Positions 19,913-26,227 of a stretch of 64,000 bases of DNA are shown here, in pieces. The notes beneath the pieces were generated by a model, which was not told the origin of the DNA, ran no database searches, and was given only the letters and a program-made list of their open reading frames with translations. The DNA comes from Nodularia spumigena CCY9414 (GTDB lineage Bacteria > Cyanobacteriota > Cyanobacteriia > Cyanobacteriales > Nostocaceae). The position numbers were made by a program, and so were the translations under genes. The stretch's first letter is position 1. Every line of letters begins with the position of its first letter. The DNA lies in assembly GCF_000340565.2 (NCBI RefSeq), contig NZ_CP007203.1, positions 784,297 to 848,296 of the forward strand, in the 5' to 3' direction.

Positions 19913-20345
19913 TTACTTGATTCCTAGACAAATTATTGATTAATGAGTTAATTATCCTGGTTTCAGTAATTCCCTCAATCATTAGTCAACTAATCTGCTA
20001 TCACAACTCAGATAAAACTGTTATTTATTTGCAATCTTTTATAACTACCAAACTAAATACATTTAATTTAGGTGGTTGAGCAATTTTGGCGACTGTCGAA
20101 ATATTTATTTTAATTAAGTTTCAATTCTATTGTCGAATTACAGCATATATTTTTCAATCTGGCTGGCTATTAGGGTATCTTAGTATTCATAACCCAGATT
20201 AAGATAATAGTTTGCAATTGTAGATTATTTGTGAACTTTTTGCTTTCACTTCACTTTGTATTCTGAGGTTTTATTTCAGATAAAATTGCTTACTTTTTAC
20301 CTTTTATCTCAAGACAGCCATCAAGATTAATAATTAACTACAAAG
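19913..20345. other. Long spacer inside the precursor array
   Basis: A 433-base AT-rich gap between two precursor genes, much longer than the usual 144-169. It includes a decayed copy of the array hairpin (TGGCTGGCTATTAGGGTATC near 20161-20180) with AATCTGG/CCAGATT arms. No further leader-like ORF was found on the minus strand. It could hold an internal promoter for the kinase/HopA1 genes; I cannot point to one. Confidence 0.4.
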
Positions 20346-20591
20346 CTAGAAGCGCCGTCTATGCCCATAGTATGGTTGACTATATGACTTAGCCACATAA
20401 GTAGCATGACCAATGGCATATGTACCGACAAATGTTCCAGTTAATGCAGTGAATGTAATTATGCCACCGACAACATTGTATTCACCCAGAGAGCTAGAAT
20501 CGACATCGCTCAGTTCATTCAGAAAGTTTTCGGAATCGTCGAACAGTTCAGAGCCAGTAGCGTATAGTTGAGAAACAGTGATAGTTGCCAT
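20346..20591 (-). CDS. RiPP precursor-like peptide with basic tail
   Basis: An 81-residue member of the array. The leader ISVSQL-type start (MATITVSQLYATGSELFDDS) and ENFLNELSDVDSS match the family, but the region before the Gly-Gly is longer (VVGG, Gly42-43). The core has GTYAIGHATYVAKSYS, the family YAxxH..AKSxS motif, then QPYYGHRRRF, a Tyr-rich and strongly basic tail not seen in the siblings. It has no cysteine. A TAGGAGTAATTC ribosome site precedes the ATG. Confidence 0.75.
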   Translation of the reverse strand: MATITVSQLYATGSELFDDSENFLNELSDVDSSSLGEYNVVGGIITFTALTGTFVGTYAIGHATYVAKSYSQPYYGHRRRF

Positions 20592-20644
20592 GAATTACTC
20601 CTAAAAGACTTGTGGAATTAAATGGTAAATTACGGAATTTTGTC

Positions 20645-20697
20645 GGCTCTTTGGGGATTTTTAGTAATCAAATCATGCCTTTTCTCCCTAAAGAGCC
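20645..20697 (-). promoter_or_regulatory. Intercistronic hairpin in precursor array (extra copy)
   Basis: GGCTCTTTGGGGA pairs with TCCCTAAAGAGCC across a loop of about 27 bases, upstream of the 20346-20591 gene. It is one of two such hairpins in this 242-base spacer, implying that a precursor gene between them has been deleted or that the hairpin unit was duplicated. Confidence 0.6.
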
Positions 20698-20757
20698 ATT
20701 GATTTCATGTGAAGAATTGTTGGTTTCAGTGAAAATTTGAGAGCGTTGAATTTGGCT

Positions 20758-20809
20758 GGCTCTTAGGGATTTTGGGTAATCAAATCATGCCTTTTCTCCC
20801 TAAAGAGCC
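20758..20809 (-). promoter_or_regulatory. Intercistronic hairpin in precursor array
   Basis: GGCTCTTAGGGA pairs with TCCCTAAAGAGCC (one bulge). It starts 25 bases beyond the stop of the 20834-21085 gene on the minus strand. It has no clear U-run, so partial termination or 3'-end stabilisation is more likely than a full stop. Confidence 0.6.
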
Positions 20810-20833
20810 ATTGATTTCAGTTGTTAACTAGAG

Positions 20834-21085
20834 TTAGTAAATACCAGTTATGCTGAAGGATTTAGCCAAGATAGTTACGTGTTCAACAGCATATGTAATT
20901 ACAAATGCTTCAGCCAACTTGGTCAATGTACTAGCATTGCTGGCGACGTAGGTAGCACCTGTAGCGACGGTAACTTGTCCACCAGAGATAGAATCGACAT
21001 CGCTGAATTCATTCAAGAAGCTTTCAGAATCGTGGAATAATTCAGAACCAGCAGCGTGTAATTCAGAAAGTTTGATATTAGCCAT
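20834..21085 (-). CDS. RiPP precursor-like peptide
   Basis: The 83-residue peptide has leader MANIKLSELHAAGSELFHDS, then ESFLNEFSDVDSISGG with Gly-Gly at 35-36. The core of 47 residues has a variable Thr/Ser/Ala start (VTVATGATYVASNAST) and a conserved end (LTKLAEAFV..YAVEHVTILAKSFS). There are about 12 Ser/Thr and no Cys. The AGGAGTACATC sequence directly before ATG is shared by neighbours. The leader is identical to those of the next two genes upstream, so the array grew by recent tandem duplication. Confidence 0.82.
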   Translation of the reverse strand: MANIKLSELHAAGSELFHDSESFLNEFSDVDSISGGQVTVATGATYVASNASTLTKLAEAFVITYAVEHVTILAKSFSITGIY

Positions 21086-21153
21086 GATGTACTCCTAAAA
21101 GACTTGTGAAGACTTGTTGGTTTCAGTGAAAATCGAGAGCGTTGAATTTGGCT

Positions 21154-21205
21154 GGCTCTTAGGGATGTTTGATTATCAAACAATACCTTTCATCCCTAAA
21201 GAGCC
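21154..21205 (-). promoter_or_regulatory. Intercistronic hairpin in precursor array
   Basis: GGCTCTTAGGGATG pairs with CATCCCTAAAGAGCC (one bulged A) around a loop containing TTTGATTATCAAA, itself a small palindrome. It is located within the first 144-base spacer. Confidence 0.65.
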
Positions 21206-21229
21206 ATTTATTTCAGTTGTTAACTAGAC

Positions 21230-21484
21230 CTAGTAAACACCAGTTATGCTGAAGGATTTAGCCAAGATAGTTACGTGTTCAACAGCATATGTAATTACAA
21301 ATGCTTCAGCCAACTTGGTCAATGTAAAAGGATTACTGGCGGCGACTACGGTAGCACCTGTAGCGACGGTAACTTGTCCACCAGAGATAGAATCGACATC
21401 GCTGAATTCATTCAAGAAGCTTTCAGAATCGTGGAATAATTCAGAACCAGCAGCGTGTAATTCAGAAAGTTTGATATTAGCCAT
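21230..21484 (-). CDS. RiPP precursor-like peptide
   Basis: An 84-residue member with the same leader (MANIKLSELHAAGSELFHDS..) and Gly-Gly at 35-36. The core front differs from the neighbour by VVAASNPFT; the conserved end LTKLAEAFVITYAVEHVTIL and AKSFSITGVY is kept. It is Cys-free. The ribosome site TAGGAGTACATC lies before ATG. The plus-strand ORF over the same bases is a shadow. Confidence 0.82.
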   Translation of the reverse strand: MANIKLSELHAAGSELFHDSESFLNEFSDVDSISGGQVTVATGATVVAASNPFTLTKLAEAFVITYAVEHVTILAKSFSITGVY

Positions 21485-21552
21485 GATGTACTCCTAAAAG
21501 ACTTGTGAAGACTTGTTGGTTTCAGTGAAAATCGAGAGCGTTGAATTTGGCT

Positions 21553-21604
21553 GGCTCTTAGGGATGTTTGATTATCAAACAATACCTTTCATCCCTAAAG
21601 AGCC
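21553..21604 (-). promoter_or_regulatory. Intercistronic hairpin in precursor array
   Basis: The same stem as at 21154-21205 (GGCTCTTAGGGATG/CATCCCTAAAGAGCC), in the second identical 144-base spacer. Confidence 0.65.
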
Positions 21605-21628
21605 ATTTATTTCAGTTGTTAACTAGAC

Positions 21629-21895
21629 CTAGTAAACACCAGTTATGCTGAAGGATTTAGCCACGATTGTGACATGCTCAACAGCATATGTAATTACAAA
21701 TGCTTCAGCCAACTTGGTCAATGTACTAGCATTACTAGCAACGTAGGTAGCACCTGTAGCGACAGTACCAGTAGCGATGGTAACTTGTCCACCAGAGATA
21801 GAATCGACATCGCTGAATTCATTCAAGAAGCTTTCAGAATCGTGGAATAATTCAGAACCAGCAGCGTGTAATTCAGAAAGTTTGATATTAGCCAT
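21629..21895 (-). CDS. RiPP precursor-like peptide, longest core of the identical-leader group
   Basis: An 88-residue member. The leader is identical to its neighbours (Gly-Gly at 35-36). The core front carries an internal repetition (ATGTVATGATYVAS), which makes it five residues longer than the 20834-21085 product. The conserved end LTKLAEAFVITYAVEHVTIV and AKSFSITGVY follows. No cysteine. Confidence 0.82.
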   Translation of the reverse strand: MANIKLSELHAAGSELFHDSESFLNEFSDVDSISGGQVTIATGTVATGATYVASNASTLTKLAEAFVITYAVEHVTIVAKSFSITGVY

Positions 21896-21963
21896 GATGT
21901 ACTCCTAAAAGACTTGTGAAGACTTGTTGGTTTCAGTGAAAATCGAGAGCGTTGAATTTGGCT

Positions 21964-22015
21964 GGCTCTTAGGGATGTTTGATTATCAAACAATACCTTT
22001 CATCCCTAAAGAGCC
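21964..22015 (-). promoter_or_regulatory. Intercistronic hairpin in precursor array
   Basis: The same stem as at 21154-21205, in the third identical 144-base spacer. Confidence 0.65.
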
Positions 22016-22039
22016 ATTTATTTCAGTTGTTAACTAGAC

Positions 22040-22291
22040 CTAGTAAACACCAGTTATGCTGAAGGATTTAGCCACGATTGTGACATGCTCAATCGCATAT
22101 ACAACTACAAACGCTTCAGCCAACTTCGTCAGTGTCAAAGGATTGCTGGCGACGTAGGTAGCACCTGTAGCAGCAACTGCTCCTCCACCAGAGATAGAAT
22201 CGACATCGCTGAATTCATTCAAGAAGCTTTCAGAATCGTGGAATAATTCAGAACCAGCAGCGTGTAATTCAGAAAGAGTGATATTAGCCAT
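22040..22291 (-). CDS. RiPP precursor-like peptide
   Basis: An 83-residue member. The leader MANITLSELHAAGSELFHDS differs by one residue from the next three. The segment before the core is DSISGGGAVAATG, with three glycines. The conserved end is LTKLAEAFVVVYAIEHVTIV and AKSFSITGVY. It is Cys-free. It marks the upstream edge of the near-identical block; genes further upstream are more diverged. Confidence 0.82.
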   Translation of the reverse strand: MANITLSELHAAGSELFHDSESFLNEFSDVDSISGGGAVAATGATYVASNPLTLTKLAEAFVVVYAIEHVTIVAKSFSITGVY

Positions 22292-22372
22292 GATGTACTC
22301 CTAAAAGACTTGTGAACTTGTGAACTTGTGAAGACTTGTTAGTTTCAGTGAAGATCAAGATGGTGTCTAGTC

Positions 22373-22433
22373 GGCTCTTAGGAATTATTGGTAATCACAT
22401 AAATTAGTTTTTACCTTTAATTCCTAAAGAGCC
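22373..22433 (-). promoter_or_regulatory. Intercistronic hairpin in precursor array (variant loop)
   Basis: GGCTCTTAGGAATTA pairs with TAATTCCTAAAGAGCC. The stem differs from the sibling GGGATG/CATCCC version by compensating changes (GGAATT with AATTCC), which supports selection for the paired structure rather than for sequence alone. Confidence 0.7.
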
Positions 22434-22460
22434 ATCAATTTCAGCAGTTACCCGAAGTCA

Positions 22461-22709
22461 TTAAATGCCACTAAATGACTTGGCTAACACAGTTACATGA
22501 CCAATGGCATATACAGTCACAAATGCTCCAGCAAGCTTAGTCAGTGTCGTAGGATCACTGACAGCAACTTGAGCGCCTATTCCAGCACCGTAGCCGATTT
22601 GACCACCGGAGATGGAATCTACATCGCTGAATTCATTCAGAAAACTTTCAGAATCTTGAAACAATTCAGAACCAGCAGCGTGTAGTTCGGACAGTGTAAT
22701 ATTTGCCAT
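22461..22709 (-). CDS. RiPP precursor-like peptide
   Basis: An 82-residue member. Leader MANITLSELHAAGSELFQDS, Gly-Gly at 35-36. The core begins with a glycine-rich stretch (QIGYGAGIGAQVAVSDPTT) and keeps LTKLAGAFVTVYAIGHVTVL and AKSFSGI. It is Cys-free. The ribosome site TAGGAGAAAATC precedes ATG. Confidence 0.8.
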   Translation of the reverse strand: MANITLSELHAAGSELFQDSESFLNEFSDVDSISGGQIGYGAGIGAQVAVSDPTTLTKLAGAFVTVYAIGHVTVLAKSFSGI

Positions 22710-22769
22710 GATTTTCTCCTAAAAGACTTGTTGTAATGAACTGAAAATTGCTTAGATTTAGCTAGACCA

Positions 22770-22836
22770 CAGGGATAATTGGTAATAACAAAAGCTCATG
22801 TTATTCACATAGATAGCTTTTTACCTTTAATCCCTG
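22770..22836 (-). promoter_or_regulatory. Intercistronic hairpin in precursor array (degenerate)
   Basis: CAGGGATAA pairs imperfectly with TTTAATCCCTG across a loop of about 45 bases. It is in the position equivalent to the other array hairpins but with outer arms changed. A still weaker version lies at about 23166-23255 (CTCAGGGATTA/TTTAATCCCC). Confidence 0.45.
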
Positions 22837-22870
22837 GAAAACCATCAAGCTCTGTAGTGATCCAGAACTA

Positions 22871-23107
22871 TTAAACGTTGCTTGCGCTGAATGATTTTGC
22901 TAACACGGTAACGTGACCAATAGCATATACAGTCACAAATGCCTCAGCTAGCTTCATTAATGTTGTGGGGTCGCTAACTCCTCCAGCGTAGCCAACTTGA
23001 CCACCAGAAATAGAATCTACATCGCTGAATTCATTCAAGAAACTTTCAGAATCGTTGAATAATTCAGAACCAGCAACGTGTAGTTCGGACAGTGTAATAT
23101 TAGCCAT
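22871..23107 (-). CDS. RiPP precursor-like peptide, shortest core
   Basis: A 78-residue member. Leader MANITLSELHVAGSELFNDS, Gly-Gly at 35-36. The core is about 42 residues: QVGYAGGVSDPTTLMKLAEA, then FVTVYAIGHVTVLAKSFSAS and NV. It is Cys-free. The ribosome site TAGGAGTAAATC precedes ATG. Confidence 0.8.
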   Translation of the reverse strand: MANITLSELHVAGSELFNDSESFLNEFSDVDSISGGQVGYAGGVSDPTTLMKLAEAFVTVYAIGHVTVLAKSFSASNV

Positions 23108-23276
23108 GATTTACTCCTAACAGTCTTGTCGCAATTAAGCAAGCTTACAGAAAATTGTTTAAGCTGGTTAGCTCTCAGGGATTATTGATAATTAAGAAAG
23201 TCCATGTTAATCACATAGATTACTTATTAGCTTTAATCCCCAAAAAGCCCTATAGCTTACTAGTTACCTGAAGCCA

Positions 23277-23534
23277 TTAGTATCCGTGGCTGAATGACTT
23301 GGCTAGCACGGTAACATGACCAATGGCATAAACCGTAACAAATGCCTCGGCTAGTTTAGTTAATGTTGAAATTCCACTAACTGTTTTGTAGCCATAGCCT
23401 TGGTCGTAACCTTGACTAGAGGTACTACCACCGGAAATAGAATCGACATCGTTCAATTCATTGAGAAAACTCTCAGAATCTAGGAATAATTCAGAACCAG
23501 TGGTGTTTAGTTCAAACAATTTGATGTTTGCCAT
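23277..23534 (-). CDS. RiPP precursor-like peptide, first of the main array
   Basis: An 85-residue member at the transcriptional front of the array. Leader MANIKLFELNTTGSELFLDS, Gly-Gly at 35-36. The core starts with STSSQGYDQGYGYKT, rich in Tyr and Gly, and keeps STLTKLAEAFVTVYAIGHV and LAKSFSHGY. About 13 Ser/Thr and no Cys in the core. A GAGGAGCTAAT ribosome site precedes ATG. The array promoter probably lies in 23535-23825. Confidence 0.8.
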   Translation of the reverse strand: MANIKLFELNTTGSELFLDSESFLNELNDVDSISGGSTSSQGYDQGYGYKTVSGISTLTKLAEAFVTVYAIGHVTVLAKSFSHGY

Positions 23535-24182
23535 ATTAGCTCCTCAAGCACTTGTCGGTGGTAAATGAAATCGGTAAGCAATCAATCTGTGTTTGCTTAA
23601 CTGATACTGTCATTTTTATTGATTCAAAATCAGAAAGTCAAGGCTAAAACCCTGTTTGAAAAGACATATATTCAAGAGTTGTGTCTTTTTTAAAATAGTA
23701 TTTGGATCTGATAGATTATGTGTTTCAGTTGCTAGTAATACTTATTTGAATAATTACAACATACCAAATGCAGATTTACAGTAAATCGTAGATAAGGGCG
23801 GGCAAGATGCCCACCTCAGAAGATTTATAGTAATCCGCTTGGATTTTGAACTTACTTGCGTAGGTGGGGAGTGGTCCGTAGGGAGTGGTCCGTGGGAAAC
23901 AGCTTTTTGAGTTGTAAGCGCAAAGCGCAGGCTACGCCAACAGAAATCAAATAGGAGTCCTATATCATGTAGATAAGTGACAAAAAGAAAAATACCCAAG
24001 TTCTTGAAGAAGCCGGGTATGTGAGTCTCTTAGTATTTGCAAATCAGATAGGATTGCTATATGCTGGCTTTAGCCTGTGAGGCTATGAATTATGTGATAT
24101 AAAGATTAATTTATCTGAAAAATAGTCTATATTTCGGTTAATTATAGTCGAAGTTAATGATAATTAAAAATGTCAAAATGAA
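23535..24182. other. Spacer upstream of the main precursor array, containing MITE copy B
   Basis: A 648-base region. 23535-23825 is AT-rich and is the likely promoter region of the nine-gene array, though no individual element is certain. MITE-like copy B occupies 23826-23965. The remaining AT-rich DNA to 24182 shows nothing else; the 81-residue frame at 23754-23999 reads through the repeat and is not a gene. Confidence 0.5.
23826..23965. mobile_element. MITE-like repeat, copy B (140 bp)
   Basis: Direct-orientation partner of copy A (16173-16320). The left end is TATAGTAATCCGCTTGGATT and the right end ATCAAATAGGAGTCCTATAT, with a shared interior from GTGGTCCGTGGGAAACAGCT onward. Together the two copies bracket the HopA1 gene, the kinase gene and nine precursor genes. 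Confidence 0.65.
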
Positions 24183-24443
24183 TTAAAAAGAATTTAATCT
24201 TTCATTGAATTGATTTCTAGCACCAAAAATCACTATACCCATTTGATTTCTCAAGCGATAAAGAAGGTTATCTAGATTTTGATCTACCGTATTTCCTAAA
24301 GGTTGTTCATTTATATCACTGTTACCTGCTGTGACGGTACTTCCTTCACGTCCCTCCACCGTTTTGATTTCTCCTTCTGTTATTTCATTAAGAAGCTGTT
24401 GCTCATTACTAGGATACAAGTTATAAATTTCTATCTTCGCCAT
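24183..24443 (-). CDS. Divergent leader-bearing small peptide
   Basis: An 86-residue peptide, MAKIEIYNLYPSNEQQLLNE followed by ITEGEIKTVEGREGSTVTAG. The layout MAxIxxxxLxP...LLNEITEgEI..GREG parallels the array leaders (MANIxLsELxxxG...FLNEfsDvdsisGG) without close identity. The tail (NQPLGNTVDQNLDNLLYRLR.. style, asparagine- and arginine-rich) is unlike the array cores. A GGGAGT ribosome site precedes ATG. It lies upstream of the array on the same strand. It may be a tenth precursor of another type, or a regulator. No cysteine is present. Confidence 0.55.
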   Translation of the reverse strand: MAKIEIYNLYPSNEQQLLNEITEGEIKTVEGREGSTVTAGNSDINEQPLGNTVDQNLDNLLYRLRNQMGIVIFGARNQFNERLNSF

Positions 24444-24684
24444 GTAATTTACTCCCTAAATACTTACAGTAATTCAGTAAGACCTGGCAAATTATATGCT
24501 CAGAATTATAATCACTTATTATATTTTGCAATTTGATTTACATAAGTCAATAGTTTTTGTTAATTACATAGACAAAAAGCAAGTAATTAGGTCTGAAAAA
24601 GAGATGTTTTTGTAGTAGCAGTTTTTCATATTGAGTTTTTTAGATAGGAATAGAGACGCGATTTATCACGTCTCTGAGTAAGTG

Positions 24685-26223
24685 TTAATTCTGCGCTTGT
24701 GTTTGTGAACTGGGAATTGTCACATCTATGGGCGTTACTGATGCAGCTAGTTGTGTCAATGGGGGTTGTATGGCTGTCTGATTACCCACTACGAGAGTTA
24801 CCAGTTTTTCTGGTTTGAGGTATTCTCGTGCTACCCGTTGCACGTCAGCTTCTGTGGTGGCTGCTACGGCTTTTTGATAGCGAAATAAGAAATCAGCCGG
24901 ATAGCCATAATATTCGTATCGCATCAATCGTGATAGGGTTTGAGCCGGGTTTTGAAAGTTGAATACAAAGGAGTTGAGGGTGGACTCTTTTGCAAAGGCT
25001 AGTTCTTGGGCGGTAACGGGTTGGGCTTGGATACGCTTGATTTCAGTCTGTAAGGCTTGGACAAACTGGACTGTAGCATCCGATCGCGTTTGTCCCCCGG
25101 CGATAAACATTCCTGGGTAGTCGAAGCGAGGACTCCAGTAGCCATATACAGAGTATGCTAATCCTTGGCGCGATCGCACTTCGTTTAATAAGCGTCCACC
25201 AAATCCATTTAATACCCCATTCAAGACATCCAAAGCCGCATAATCAGGATTGTCAAACTTACCGCCGATATGTCCCATCAATACACTACTCTGAGTTAGC
25301 TGTGGTTGATTGACAAAAAATACACCACCTGTATTAGCTGGCTTTACTTCTGATAACTGGGGTTGAGTCATTTTAGGGGAACGTTTCCAATCACCAAACT
25401 TTGCTTGAATCAGCGATCGCATTTTTTGCGGTTCAAAATCCCCCACAATTCCCAAAATTATATTATTCGGATGAAAATATTCCTGGTAAAACTTGACTAA
25501 ATCCTCACGAGAAATATTATCCAGCGTCGCATACTCGGGTGTGCGAGCATAGGGACTATCTTTGCCATAAATTAACTTCTGAAATTCTCGGCTCGCAATA
25601 TCTTCTGGATCGTCATTACGGCGGGCGATACCACCCCTAGCCTGAGTTTTTGCTAATTCTAACTGTTTTTCGTCAAATACAGGCTCTCGCAGCACTTCGG
25701 CAAACAAATCAAACACCGTTTCTAAATCTTCAGTCAGAGATTGAAAACCAGCACTACCGGAAGCTTCACCAATCCCAGTTTCCACAGAAGCGGCGCGTTG
25801 TTCCAAAATCTGATTAAGCTGATCCGCCGAATGCGTCTGAGTTCCCCCAGTCCGCATCACCGCACCAGTAAAACCAGCCAAGCCAATTTTATCAGCTGGT
25901 TCTAGGCGATCGCCTGTCCGAATCAACGCCGTACCATTCACCAACGGAAGATCATGATCCTCCATCAAATACACAACCAAACCGTTGTCGAGAACAAAGC
26001 GCTCATTATTAGGTAACTTAATCTCAGGTAACGGTGGAAGCTCCAACTCAGTATAATGCTTCGCTGCTGCCGTCGCTGCCAAAGAAAAGTTAAAACTGAC
26101 CAACAAACAGGTGACAGCCAGAATCAAACTATAAAATAGCCCCTTATTCTTACCCAGCCTCAATTTAAAATTGAACATTCTTAATCCCATCTGTCTCTTA
26201 CGCTCTGTGTCTTTGCGGTTCAT
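24685..26223 (-). CDS. M16-family peptidase-like subunit without the zinc motif
   Basis: The second gene of an M16 pair. The chosen ATG ends at 26223, four bases after the upstream stop codon with an AAGG site; starts at 26190 or 26178 are also plausible because the first codons resemble CGCAAAGACACAGAG repeat DNA. A signal/anchor helix (GLFYSLILAVTCLLVSFNFS) precedes two M16 domains. Where active members have HxxEH this protein has GLAGFTGAVMRTGG, so it should be the non-catalytic partner, as in mitochondrial processing peptidase-type M16B heterodimers. It acts in the periplasm or at the membrane. Confidence 0.85.
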   Translation of the reverse strand: MNRKDTERKRQMGLRMFNFKLRLGKNKGLFYSLILAVTCLLVSFNFSLAATAAAKHYTELELPPLPEIKLPNNERFVLDNGLVVYLMEDHDLPLVNGTALIRTGDRLEPADKIGLAGFTGAVMRTGGTQTHSADQLNQILEQRAASVETGIGEASGSAGFQSLTEDLETVFDLFAEVLREPVFDEKQLELAKTQARGGIARRNDDPEDIASREFQKLIYGKDSPYARTPEYATLDNISREDLVKFYQEYFHPNNIILGIVGDFEPQKMRSLIQAKFGDWKRSPKMTQPQLSEVKPANTGGVFFVNQPQLTQSSVLMGHIGGKFDNPDYAALDVLNGVLNGFGGRLLNEVRSRQGLAYSVYGYWSPRFDYPGMFIAGGQTRSDATVQFVQALQTEIKRIQAQPVTAQELAFAKESTLNSFVFNFQNPAQTLSRLMRYEYYGYPADFLFRYQKAVAATTEADVQRVAREYLKPEKLVTLVVGNQTAIQPPLTQLAASVTPIDVTIPSSQTQAQN

Positions 26224-26227
26224 TCCC

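Larger units (their letters stand above)
20834..22291 (-). repeat. Tandem array of about 396-411 bp units (four precursor genes plus identical spacers)
   Basis: Start codons at 21085, 21484, 21895 and 22291 are spaced 399, 411 and 396 bases. The three spacers between them (21086-21229, 21485-21628, 21896-22039) are each exactly 144 bases and nearly or fully identical. Differences are confined to the variable front of the core. This pattern is expected from unequal crossing-over with selection on the core. Confidence 0.85.

Noticed and set aside
21246-21497. Plus-strand ORF opposite a precursor gene
   Set aside because: Exists only because the precursor leader is repetitive; no ribosome site and no conservation outside the antisense of the leader.
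20834-22291. Possible CRISPR array (regular repeats of about 400 bases)
   Set aside because: Units contain intact ORFs with ribosome sites, far longer than CRISPR repeats and spacers, and no cas genes are nearby.
20346-23534. Assignment of precursors to Nif11 or nitrile-hydratase-type leader families
   Set aside because: Those leaders are longer and have different conserved residues; here the motif is SELFxDSESFLNEFSDVDS with GG at 35-36.
23754-23999. 81-residue minus-strand ORF
   Set aside because: Reads through MITE-like copy B; the same residues (LLFDFCWRSLRFALTTQKAV) are encoded by copy A, so they reflect repeat DNA and not a protein family.
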